NCBI GenBank assembly: GCA_947624425.1
Contig: CANQKG010000101.1
Location: 1-5,714, forward strand
DNA length: 5,714 nucleotides
Source of the DNA: an uncultured Clostridia bacterium
Lineage (GTDB): Bacteria > Bacillota > Clostridia > Oscillospirales > Ruminococcaceae
Direction: 5' to 3'
Made by a program: the position numbers and the translations under genes. Below are positions 1-5,627 of the stretch, in pieces. Below the pieces are notes generated by a model. The model was not told where the DNA came from, ran no database searches, and saw nothing but the letters and a program-made list of their open reading frames with translations. The first letter of the stretch is position 1, and each line of letters starts with the position of its first letter.

Positions 1-600
1 CTGACGGTGAAGGATCCAAAAGGGAAAACCGTTTTTTCCGAGCTGGGCGAATTGCTCTTTACCCATTTTGGAGTCTCCGGGCCATTGGTGCTGAGCGCCA
101 GCGCCGTGATGCAGGCGGGAAAGCCGTCCGACTACCGCCTTCTGATCGATTGTAAGCCGGGCTTAACGCCGGAGCAGCTGGACGCGCGGCTTCTGCGCGA
201 TCTTTCGGAGCATGGCGGAAAGACCATGCTGCGGCTGTTGCCGCTGCTGCTTCCCCGCAAGCTGATCCCGCCCGTTTTGCGGCTGGCGGACATTCCGCCG
301 GAGCGCCGTGCGGATCAGATCACGCGGGAGGAGCGCAGGCGTTTGGGGCAAACGGTGAAGGCGCTCCCGCTGACCCCTGTGGCTTTTCGCCCGATCGAGG
401 AGGCGATCGTCACCTGCGGCGGCGTCGCGCTGCCGGAGGTGGATCCCAAAACGATGGCGTCCAAAAAAGCCGAGGGGCTTTTCTTCGCCGGAGAGTTACT
501 CGATATCGACGGCTATACCGGCGGGTTTAGTTTACAGGCGGCATTTTCGACCGCATATGCCGCGGCATACGGGATTTTGTCCCGGAGAGAGGGGAATTGA
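1..600 (+). CDS. BaiN/HI0933-type NAD(P)/FAD-dependent oxidoreductase, C-terminal half (5' partial)
   Basis: Frame 1 is open from the window's first base to TGA at 598-600, giving 199 residues of a protein whose start lies outside. The HI0933/YhiN/BaiN family is about 400 residues long, so roughly half is present. Recognisable family blocks (counted from the first codon here) are the GELLFTHFGVSGP segment at about 16-28, TCGGV at about 138-142, and the C-terminal FAD-contacting FAGELLDIDGYTGG at about 162-175, followed by the usual helix of small residues. The N-terminal dinucleotide-binding GxGxxG motif is upstream of the window. Family members are soluble flavoproteins; a few have been assigned as bile-acid 7-dehydroxylation enzymes (BaiN) or aminoacetone oxidase-like, but most have no proven substrate, so no specific reaction is claimed. 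The gene lies 4 bases before cmk and is presumably cotranscribed with it. Family assignment is firm; substrate is unknown. Confidence 0.9.
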   Translation: MTVKDPKGKTVFSELGELLFTHFGVSGPLVLSASAVMQAGKPSDYRLLIDCKPGLTPEQLDARLLRDLSEHGGKTMLRLLPLLLPRKLIPPVLRLADIPPERRADQITREERRRLGQTVKALPLTPVAFRPIEEAIVTCGGVALPEVDPKTMASKKAEGLFFAGELLDIDGYTGGFSLQAAFSTAYAAAYGILSRREGN

Positions 601-604
601 CAGG

Positions 605-1270
605 ATGACGGCTGTTGCCATTGACGGACCTGCGGGAGCAGGAAAAAGCACCATCGCACGGGCGGCGGCAAAGCAGCTCGGCTTTATCTATGTGGATACC
701 GGCGCGCTCTATCGCACGATCGGCTACGCCTGCCTGAAACGGGGGATATCGCCCACGGACAGCGCGGCGGTCGAGGGGATATTACCGGAATTGCAGATCG
801 CGCTCCGCTTCCTTTCCGGCGAGCAGCACACCTTTTTGAATGAGGAAGACGTGTCGGAGATGATCCGCACCGAGGAAGTCTCGATGGCGGCGTCTCACGT
901 GTCCGCCATTCCGGCGGTACGCGCCTTTCTGCTCGATCTGCAGCGGGATTTTGCCAAAACCCAATCTGTGGTGATGGACGGGCGGGACATCGGAACGGTG
1001 GTACTGCCTCATGCCGACGTCAAGGTCTTTCTGACCGCCTCCGCAGAGGCGCGGGCGCACCGCAGATGGCTGCAATATCAGGAAAAGGGGATATCCGCCG
1101 ACGAGCAGGAAATATTAAGAGAAATCCGACAGCGGGACGAAAACGATTCCGGCCGTGAGATCGCGCCGCTGCGCCGTGCCGAGGACGCCGCATTGCTGGA
1201 TACGACCGAACTGACGCTGGAGGAATCCATTTCGCAGATGATCTCGCTGATCCAATCGAAGATATCATAA
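605..1270 (+). CDS. cmk: Cytidylate kinase (CMP/dCMP kinase)
   Basis: The product is 221 residues, close to the usual 220-230. It transfers phosphate from ATP to CMP or dCMP in the cytoplasm, feeding CTP/dCTP and phospholipid head-group synthesis. Visible motifs are the P-loop GPAGAGKST (8-16), YVDTGALYR (30-37) at the start of the NMP-binding region, GRDIGT (126-131) and the lid/C-terminal block RQRDENDSGRE..APLRRAEDA (174-194), with the arginines and Asp expected for CMP binding and catalysis. The ATG at 605 is chosen because the kinase fold begins directly there (MTAVAIDGPAG). An in-frame ATG at 557 would add 16 unrelated residues encoded inside the upstream gene. A purine-rich GAGAGAGGGG ribosome binding site ends about 10 bases before the ATG. 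The gene is 4 bases after the flavoprotein stop and 15 bases before plsC, consistent with one operon. Confidence 0.97.
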   Translation: MTAVAIDGPAGAGKSTIARAAAKQLGFIYVDTGALYRTIGYACLKRGISPTDSAAVEGILPELQIALRFLSGEQHTFLNEEDVSEMIRTEEVSMAASHVSAIPAVRAFLLDLQRDFAKTQSVVMDGRDIGTVVLPHADVKVFLTASAEARAHRRWLQYQEKGISADEQEILREIRQRDENDSGREIAPLRRAEDAALLDTTELTLEESISQMISLIQSKIS

Positions 1271-1285
1271 AGGGCGGGGATTGCC

Positions 1286-1891
1286 ATGCTGTTTTACCGT
1301 TTTGCACGGTTGGTTTGCCGGATCGCGCTGCATCTTGTGTTTCATATTCGAATCGAGGGGCTGGAAAATCTGCCAAAGGAAGGCGGATACATTCTCTGCG
1401 CCAATCATACCAGCTATCTCGATCCGCCGCTTTTGGGGCTGCATCTGGACAGGAATGTGCATTTTATGGCAAAGGAAGAGTTGTTTCACAACCGCCTTTT
1501 TGCGTGGCTGATCCGCAAGCTGGGCGCATTTCCGGTGGAGCGCGGCAAGGGCGGCGAAGCAAATCCTGCGCTTCAAAAGGCGATCGAGATCGTCGGGGAA
1601 GGGCAGGCGCTCGCCCTCTTTCCGGAGGGGACGCGCTCAAAAACTGGAAAGCCGCTTCGTCCGAAATCGGGCATTGTGTTGATCGCCGCGCAGACCGGCG
1701 CGGACATTGTGCCGGCGGGCGTCAGTATCCACCGTCCGCTTCGCTTCCGCACCCGGATCACGGTTCGGTACGGGAAGCCGATCTCCAATGCGTCCCTCGG
1801 GATCGCCGGCACCTCTCCGCAGGAGTTAAAGCAGGCAAGCCGGACGATCATGGACGCGGTGATTGCCTTGTTGGATGAGGGGATCGCATGA
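1286..1891 (+). CDS. plsC: 1-acyl-sn-glycerol-3-phosphate acyltransferase (PlsC family)
   Basis: The product is 201 residues, typical for compact Firmicute PlsC proteins. It carries the acyltransferase motifs in order: NHTSYLDP (40-47) contains the catalytic HX4D pair H41/D46; a mid block ends in GAFPVERGKGG (80-90); FPEGTRS (112-118) is the glycerol-phosphate-binding motif; and a KSGIVLIA...IVPAGV block (127-146) follows. The family acylates lysophosphatidic acid at sn-2 to give phosphatidic acid on the inner face of the membrane. The hydrophobic N-terminus (about residues 2-21) fits membrane association. The ATG at 1286 follows AAAGGGCGGGG with suitable spacing. The stop overlaps the next start (ATGA, 1888-1891), implying translational coupling to the IspH-S1 gene. 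Acyl donor and exact acceptor cannot be read from sequence. Confidence 0.95.
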   Translation: MLFYRFARLVCRIALHLVFHIRIEGLENLPKEGGYILCANHTSYLDPPLLGLHLDRNVHFMAKEELFHNRLFAWLIRKLGAFPVERGKGGEANPALQKAIEIVGEGQALALFPEGTRSKTGKPLRPKSGIVLIAAQTGADIVPAGVSIHRPLRFRTRITVRYGKPISNASLGIAGTSPQELKQASRTIMDAVIALLDEGIA

Positions 1892-3969
1892 GCATCACGC
1901 TTGCCAAAACAGCGGGCTTCTGCTTTGGGGTGGACCGCGGCGTCACACTGGTCTATCGGCTGTTGTCCGAGGGGAAAAGGGTCTGTACGCTCGGCCCGAT
2001 CATACATAATCCGCAGGTCGTGGAGGATTTAAAAAAGCGCGGCGTGCGGATCGTTTCGGCGCCGGAAGAAGTCATGCCGGACGAGGTCATGGTGATCCGC
2101 TCCCACGGCGTTGCCGCCGACGTTTACAAAAAGGCGGACGCCCTCGGCGTAAAATATGAGGATGCCACCTGTCCCTTTGTAGCGAAGATCCATAGGATCG
2201 TCGCCGGCTGCAAAAGCGATGAGCTTGTCTTTCTGGCGGGCGACCCCGATCACCCGGAGGTCAAGGGGATATGCGGTCACGCCGTCTGCCCGACTATTGT
2301 GTTCCGAACACCGGAGGAGCTTATACAAATCGATCAGGCGCACCCGGAATACCGAAAAAAACAGGTCACTTTTGCCGCTCAGACGACTTTTCAGGCAGAT
2401 TTGTGGCAAGAATGTGCAAGAACAGCAAAAAAAGTATATACAAATCCAAAAATATTTGATACAATATGTAATGCGACCGATGAACGCCAGTCCGAAGCGA
2501 AGGAGATCGCTTCCCGTTCCGACTTCATGATCGTGATCGGCGGTCGCCACAGTTCCAATACCAAAAAGCTCAGCGAGGTATGCAGTACACACTGTCCCAC
2601 TTTGCTGATCGAAACGGCAGAGGAGCTGCCCGAATCCATGTTGTTAGCGTCAAGTCACATTGGCGTTACAGCCGGCGCATCTACACCGGCGTATATCATT
2701 AAGGAGGTTTTCAAAACCATGAGCGAAATGTTGGAAAATCAGGGAGTTGTGAATGAGGAGGCAGGCAAGGAGGACTTTGCGGAGCTTCTGGAGCAATCTC
2801 TCAATGAAAAATTATATACGGGGAAGCGGGTAAAAGGCGTAGTCACTTCGATCCAGCCGAATGAAGTGCTGGTCGACGTCGGCGCAAAGCAGGCCGGCTT
2901 TGTGTCTCTGTCCGAGCTGACCGACGATCCCTCGCTGAAGGCGGAGGACGTGGTCAAGGTGGGCGATGAGATCAATCTCGCGGTCATCAAGGTAAACGAT
3001 CAGGAAGGCACCGTCATGCTTTCCAAAAAGCGGTGCGACGCTGAGGAAGGCTTTGAGGAGATCGTCAAAGCGCATGAGGAGGGTACCGTTTTGACCGGTA
3101 CCGTTGTAGATGTGGTGCGCGGCGGCGTTCTGGTGCTGACCAATAATGTTCGGGTGTTCGTGCCGGCGTCGCAGGCTTCCGGTTCGCGGGTGGAGGATCT
3201 TTCCACTCTGCTGAAAAAGGAAGTGCGGTATAAGATCATCGAGGTAAACGAGAACCGCCGCCGTGCGGTCGGTTCGGTGCGCGCGGTGATCCGCGAGGAG
3301 CGCGCCGCAAAGCAGGCGGCGTTCTGGGAGAGCGTGGAGGTCGGTCAGATATTCCATGGCGAGGTGAAATCGCTCACCTCTTACGGTGCGTTTGTCGATC
3401 TCGGCGCGGTGGACGGCATGATCCATATCACCGAGTTGTCCTGGAAGCGGATCAAGCATCCGTCCGAGGTGGTCAAGGTCGGCGACATGGTGGAGGTCTA
3501 TGTCAAGGACATCGATAAGGAAGCCAAAAAGATTTCGCTCGGCTATAAAAAGAGCGAGGATAATCCGTGGAACATCTTCCTGTCCAAGTGCCATATCGGC
3601 GATGTGATCACCGCCAAGATCGCGTCTCTGACGCCGTTCGGCGCGTTTGCCGAGATCATTCCGGGCGTGGACGGACTCATTCATATTTCGCAGATCTCCA
3701 CCGAGCGGGTGGAAAAGGCCGGCGATGTGCTGTCGGTCGGTCAGGAGGTCAATGTGAAGATCACCGACATTGATGTGGAACGGAAACGGATCAGCCTGTC
3801 GATCCGCGCTCTGCTGGAGGAGGCGGCCGCCGCAAAGGCAGAGGCTGCCGCTGCCGAGCCGGAGGATACCGTGTACTATTCTACCGAGGATCCGAAGCCC
3901 GAAGCAGAGCCTGAGACAGAACCGGAATCCGAAGCGGAAGCGGCGCCTGAGGAGCCGTCTGCCGAGTAA
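1888..3969 (+). CDS. ispH: IspH (HMBPP reductase) fused to S1 RNA-binding domains
   Basis: This 693-residue protein joins two activities. Residues 1 to about 277 are IspH, the [4Fe-4S] enzyme that reduces HMBPP to IPP and DMAPP in the last MEP-pathway step. The cluster cysteines are C12, C95 and C194. Substrate-pocket residues include H40, H73, H122 and E124 (HPEVKG), the TDERQ block after C194, SSNT (222-225) and GASTP (263-267). Nothing essential appears missing. Residues about 312-381, 398-466, 485-553 and 569-640 form four S1/OB-fold repeats; repeats 3 and 4 have the clearest GAFVDLG...IHITEL-type signatures and repeat 2 is the most divergent. Residues 641-693 are an acidic Ala/Glu/Pro-rich, probably disordered tail. 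The start overlaps plsC (ATGA) with GAGGGG 5 bases upstream. The fusion is known in Clostridia and often annotated as bifunctional IspH/30S protein S1; the S1 part probably binds mRNA or ribosomes. An internal start at M278 is described separately. Confidence 0.95.
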   Translation: MSITLAKTAGFCFGVDRGVTLVYRLLSEGKRVCTLGPIIHNPQVVEDLKKRGVRIVSAPEEVMPDEVMVIRSHGVAADVYKKADALGVKYEDATCPFVAKIHRIVAGCKSDELVFLAGDPDHPEVKGICGHAVCPTIVFRTPEELIQIDQAHPEYRKKQVTFAAQTTFQADLWQECARTAKKVYTNPKIFDTICNATDERQSEAKEIASRSDFMIVIGGRHSSNTKKLSEVCSTHCPTLLIETAEELPESMLLASSHIGVTAGASTPAYIIKEVFKTMSEMLENQGVVNEEAGKEDFAELLEQSLNEKLYTGKRVKGVVTSIQPNEVLVDVGAKQAGFVSLSELTDDPSLKAEDVVKVGDEINLAVIKVNDQEGTVMLSKKRCDAEEGFEEIVKAHEEGTVLTGTVVDVVRGGVLVLTNNVRVFVPASQASGSRVEDLSTLLKKEVRYKIIEVNENRRRAVGSVRAVIREERAAKQAAFWESVEVGQIFHGEVKSLTSYGAFVDLGAVDGMIHITELSWKRIKHPSEVVKVGDMVEVYVKDIDKEAKKISLGYKKSEDNPWNIFLSKCHIGDVITAKIASLTPFGAFAEIIPGVDGLIHISQISTERVEKAGDVLSVGQEVNVKITDIDVERKRISLSIRALLEEAAAAKAEAAAAEPEDTVYYSTEDPKPEAEPETEPESEAEAAPEEPSAE
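2437..2465 (+). promoter_or_regulatory. Candidate intragenic sigma-A-type promoter inside the IspH part
   Basis: TATACA (2437-2442, 4/6 match to TTGACA) is followed after a 17-base spacer by TACAAT (2460-2465, 5/6 match to TATAAT), with an upstream TGn (2457-2459) giving an extended -10. It lies in the most AT-rich stretch of the window (2427-2467 has 6 G/C in 41 bases). Transcription would start near 2472, about 230 bases before the internal Shine-Dalgarno sequence at 2701. Promoter-like matches arise easily in AT-rich DNA, so this is only a candidate. Confidence 0.3.
2701..2721 (+). promoter_or_regulatory. Internal ribosome binding site and in-frame ATG at the IspH/S1 junction
   Basis: AAGGAGGT (2701-2708) is a perfect 8-base match to the anti-Shine-Dalgarno sequence. 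Ten bases later comes ATG (2719-2721), which is in frame and encodes M278. Initiation here would give a 416-residue protein made of the four S1 domains and acidic tail, similar in size and content to stand-alone Firmicute S1-like proteins such as YpfD. The Shine-Dalgarno bases also encode part of Ile-Lys-Glu-Val, a common sequence near IspH C-termini, so the match may be a by-product of protein conservation. Use in vivo is unproven. Confidence 0.4.
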
Positions 3970-3978
3970 AGACTGTGG

Positions 3979-4009
3979 AAAAGCAAGATACAATTCGTAT
4001 CTTGCTTTT
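3979..4009 (+). terminator. Intrinsic terminator after the IspH-S1 gene
   Basis: AAAAGCAAGATAC (3979-3991) and GTATCTTGCTTTT (3997-4009) are perfect reverse complements, giving a 13-bp stem with a 5-base loop (AATTC) that starts 10 bases after the stop codon. The T-run is short and forms part of the 3' arm (TTTTCTGTCC follows). The stem is AT-rich, so termination may be partial and let some transcripts continue into the NfeD/SPFH pair. The A-run on the 5' arm does not suggest reverse-strand use, since no gene converges here. Confidence 0.8.
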
Positions 4010-4043
4010 CTGTCCTCATATTGGGAAAAGGAGGGTGTGCCGT

Positions 4044-4490
4044 ATGCCTGCCGAGGCTATTTTTTGGAGCGTACTGTTTATCCTGCTGTTGGCAGTAGAG
4101 ATGATGACGACCCAGCTTGTTTCCGTCTGGTTTGCCGCCGGGAGCCTTGCGGCATTCATTGCCGCGATGTGCGGCGGTTCGTTCACCGTACAGTTGATTT
4201 TATTCGTGATCGTGTCGGCGGCACTGCTTCCGGTCGCACGGATCGTCTGGAAAAAGCGGAAGCTGTCGCCCACCGTCAAAACAAATGCCGACAGCGTGAT
4301 CGGCATGATCGGCGTTGTCACCGAAGACGTGGACAATCTCAAGGAGACCGGCAGGGTCAAGGTAAACGGACTGAGCTGGAGCGCCCGGATGGAAACCGGT
4401 AATTTTGCCGCTGTCGGTACGGCGGTGCGTATATGCAGGATCGACGGTGTGAAACTGTTAGTGGAACCCGCAGAACAGGAGGAAAAATAA
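4044..4490 (+). CDS. NfeD-type membrane protein with C-terminal OB-fold domain
   Basis: The product is 148 residues. Three hydrophobic segments are visible at about 5-22, 25-44 and 47-69, followed by a basic KKRK stretch (70-73) and a soluble region at about 80-143 (TNADSVIGMIGVV...GRVKVNGLSWSA...LLVEP) that matches the NfeD OB-fold. This is the short NfeD form without the N-terminal ClpP-like protease domain. NfeD proteins accompany SPFH/stomatin partners and are thought to help organise membrane microdomains or membrane protein quality control; the exact role is unsettled. The ATG at 4044 is chosen because AAGGAGG (4028-4034) lies 9 bases upstream. The longer GTG reading from 3975 would translate the terminator hairpin and is rejected. 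No convincing promoter lies between the terminator and this start. The stop is one base before the SPFH gene's ATG. Confidence 0.92.
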   Translation: MPAEAIFWSVLFILLLAVEMMTTQLVSVWFAAGSLAAFIAAMCGGSFTVQLILFVIVSAALLPVARIVWKKRKLSPTVKTNADSVIGMIGVVTEDVDNLKETGRVKVNGLSWSARMETGNFAAVGTAVRICRIDGVKLLVEPAEQEEK

Positions 4491-4491
4491 G

Positions 4492-5421
4492 ATGCTGATT
4501 TATGTGTTGCTGTTTCTGGTTATTGTGCTGTTGCTGTTGTCGTGCAATGTGCGGATCGTGCCGCAGTCGCAGGAGTATGTGATCGAGCGGCTGGGCAAAT
4601 ATCATCAGACCTGGAGTACCGGCATTCATGTGCTGGTACCGCTGATCGACCGCATTTCCAGAAAGGTCAATTTAAAAGAGCAGGTGGTGGATTTCCAGCC
4701 GCAGGCGGTTATCACAAAGGATAATGTCACCATGCAGATCGATACGGTGGTCTTTTTCCAGATCACCGACGCCAAGCTTTACACCTACGGTGTGGATCGT
4801 CCGCTTTCGGCGATCGAGAACCTGACCGCCACCACATTGCGGAATATCATCGGCGATCTGGAGCTGGACAGCACGCTGACCTCCCGTGACGTCATCAATA
4901 CCCGCATCACCGCCATTTTGGACGAGGCTTCGGATAAGTGGGGGATCAAGGTCAATCGGGTAGAACTGAAAAACATCATTCCGCCCAGAGAGATTCAGGA
5001 CGCCATGGAGAAGCAGATGAAGGCGGAGCGGGAACGCCGCGAGCAGATTTTGCAGGCGGAGGGCAAAAAGCGGAGCCAGATTTTGGTGGCGGAAGGCGAA
5101 AAGCAGTCCCAGATCCTCCGCGCCGAAGCGGAAAAGGAAACGCTTTTGCTCCATGCTGACGCGGTTAAGGAGCAGAAAATCAGGGAAGCGGAGGGCGAAG
5201 CCACCGCAATTTTGTCGGTGCAGACGGCATTGGCGCAAAGCCTGCGGTTGCTCAGCGAATCGAATCCGACCGATCAGGTGCTGCTTCTCAAAAGTCTGGA
5301 GGCATTCCAGAAGGCGGCGGACGGAAAGGCGACCAAGATCATTATCCCGAGCCAATTGCAGGGTCTTGCCGGTTTGACCGCCTCCATCAAGGAGATCATA
5401 GATACTCAGAAAGGGGAATAA
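4492..5421 (+). CDS. SPFH/Band 7 (stomatin/prohibitin-like, QmcA-type) membrane protein
   Basis: The product is 309 residues. It begins with a single N-terminal hydrophobic anchor (about 2-18), followed by the SPFH/Band 7 domain (about 20-175) with recognisable blocks QEYVIERLGKYHQTW (27-41), PLIDRISRKVNLKEQ (50-64), VITKDNVTMQIDTVVFFQI (73-91) and the RNIIGDLELDSTLTSRD block (117-133). Next is a charged hendecad coiled coil (about 171-240), then a C-terminal Ala/Leu-rich oligomerisation segment (to about 275). The architecture matches QmcA (YbbK)/paraslipin-type proteins, which form large oligomeric membrane assemblies. Together with the adjacent NfeD gene it forms a standard pair (compare ybbK/ybbL in E. 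coli). AGGAGG (4477-4482) sits 9 bases before the ATG and inside the NfeD 3' end, so the two are probably cotranslated. Specific clients are unknown. Confidence 0.95.
   Translation: MLIYVLLFLVIVLLLLSCNVRIVPQSQEYVIERLGKYHQTWSTGIHVLVPLIDRISRKVNLKEQVVDFQPQAVITKDNVTMQIDTVVFFQITDAKLYTYGVDRPLSAIENLTATTLRNIIGDLELDSTLTSRDVINTRITAILDEASDKWGIKVNRVELKNIIPPREIQDAMEKQMKAERERREQILQAEGKKRSQILVAEGEKQSQILRAEAEKETLLLHADAVKEQKIREAEGEATAILSVQTALAQSLRLLSESNPTDQVLLLKSLEAFQKAADGKATKIIIPSQLQGLAGLTASIKEIIDTQKGE
5044..5208 (+). repeat. Five 33-bp in-frame units encoding hendecad coiled-coil repeats in the SPFH protein
   Basis: Residues 185-239 fall into five 11-residue units starting at 185, 196, 207, 218 and 229: QILQAEGKKRS, QILVAEGEKQS, QILRAEAEKET, LLLHADAVKEQ and KIREAEGEATA. 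The first three are also similar at DNA level (each opens CAGAT). Hydrophobic positions recur with 11-residue spacing, as expected for the right-handed coiled coil common in SPFH proteins. This is probably old internal duplication, not a variable repeat. Confidence 0.75.
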
Positions 5422-5435
5422 TTTTCTCTTTTCTC

Positions 5436-5464
5436 TTGCAATGACCCATATATTTTGTTATACT
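5436..5464 (+). promoter_or_regulatory. Promoter for the purE transcription unit (extended -10)
   Basis: TTGCAA (5436-5441, 4/6 match to TTGACA) and TATACT (5459-5464, 5/6 match to TATAAT) are separated by 17 bases, with TGT immediately before the -10 giving an extended TGn element. The surrounding DNA is sharply AT-rich compared with the flanking genes. Transcription should start around 5470-5472, leaving a leader of about 155 bases before purE. No binding site for a repressor such as PurR could be recognised. Confidence 0.75.
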
Positions 5465-5484
5465 ATAACTATATTTAGTGGTAA

Positions 5485-5574
5485 AGGGGGTCCTTTGCGA
5501 TGACGGTGGTTTGCTTGTTCGGTTGCCGCGCGGTTGGGCAGGGACTTTCTGTATCTATTTCGGTTCAAACAAGC
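5485..5574 (+). promoter_or_regulatory. purE leader with alternative (antiterminator-type) pairings
   Basis: GCTTGTT at 5513-5519 is identical to part of the terminator 3' arm (5595-5601) and can pair instead with AACAAGC (5568-5574) of the 5' arm. TGCCGCG at 5524-5530 duplicates the other half of the 3' arm (5588-5594) and can pair with 5575-5581, including two G-U pairs. Either pairing would prevent the terminator. A third possible stem, 5485-5495 with 5540-5550 and containing several G-U pairs, would sequester the leader ORF's Shine-Dalgarno sequence. Pairings were found by eye and no folding energies were calculated. Confidence 0.4.
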
Positions 5575-5586
5575 TGTGGCAGATAA
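5500..5586 (+). CDS. Putative 28-residue leader peptide in the purE leader
   Basis: ATG at 5500 opens a 28-codon ORF ending in TAA at 5584-5586. It is preceded by AAAGGGGG (5483-5490), a good Shine-Dalgarno sequence with 9 bases of spacing. The peptide reads MTVVCLFGCRAVGQGLSV, then SISVQTSCGR; it has five Val, four Gly, four Ser, three Cys and two Gln and resembles no family I know. The stop codon falls exactly in the four-base loop of the downstream terminator, so a ribosome finishing the ORF would occupy and open the hairpin. This placement suggests translation-dependent attenuation of purE. An open frame of this length is not rare by chance (about one in four in random sequence), so the support comes from the Shine-Dalgarno sequence and the stop position. 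It is not in frame with purE. Confidence 0.4.
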   Translation: MTVVCLFGCRAVGQGLSVSISVQTSCGR

Positions 5587-5608
5587 CTGCCGCGGCTTGT
5601 TTTCTTTT
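5567..5608 (+). terminator. Intrinsic terminator/attenuator in front of purE
   Basis: Bases 5567-5582 pair with 5587-5602 in a 16-bp stem (14 Watson-Crick and 2 G-U pairs) around a four-base ATAA loop, followed by a U-rich tract TTTTCTTTT (5600-5608). The base of the 3' arm overlaps the T-run. It lies between the purE promoter and the purE ribosome binding site, about 20 bases before the start codon, so it must be read through for purE expression. It is too far from the SPFH stop, and downstream of the new promoter, to be simply that gene's terminator. Confidence 0.85.
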
Positions 5609-5627
5609 ATGGAAGGGGTCTTGAATG

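Noticed and set aside
2427..2433. A7 slippery heptamer (A AAA AAA in the zero frame) as a programmed frameshift site
   Set aside because: The long downstream frame is clearly the IspH-S1 protein, and neither shifted frame gives a recognisable product or an evident stimulatory structure.
3082..3105. Direct repeat GGTACCGTT (3082-3090 and 3097-3105)
   Set aside because: It encodes two Gly-Thr-Val tripeptides at the start of S1 repeat 2; too short and isolated to suggest a separate element.
2812..3993. Long 393-codon open frame on the minus strand opposite the S1 region
   Set aside because: Composition (Arg/Leu/His/Asp-rich) is that expected from the complement of GC-rich coding DNA, with no ribosome binding site or family motif; it is a shadow of the S1 gene.
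3987..3994. GATACAAT, identical to the -10 region of the intragenic candidate, as an NfeD promoter
   Set aside because: No -35-like hexamer lies 16-18 bases upstream and there is no TGn; the sequence is accounted for as part of the terminator stem and loop.
3975..4043. GTG-initiated extension of the NfeD protein from 3975
   Set aside because: It would translate the terminator hairpin and has no ribosome binding site, whereas the ATG at 4044 has an AAGGAGG at proper distance.
5408..5434. Hairpin at the end of the SPFH gene as a terminator
   Set aside because: AGAAAGGGGA can pair with TCTCTTTTCT, but the stem is A/T and G-U rich, overlaps the stop codon, lacks a following T-run and runs directly into the purE promoter.
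5481..5545. ZTP (pfl) riboswitch in the purE leader, suggested by GACGG at 5502-5506 and CGGTTGGGCA at 5531-5540
   Set aside because: The 3' segment resembles the ZTP core by eye, but the GACGG does not pair with the bases preceding TGGGCA, and only about 20 bases separate the two parts, too few for the usual P2 hairpin and P1 return strand.
5471..5566. Purine (guanine/adenine) riboswitch or T-box upstream of purE
   Set aside because: None of the conserved purine aptamer core sequences are visible. The T-box-like GGTTGCCGCG does not fit the T-box consensus, and the leader is far too short for stem I.
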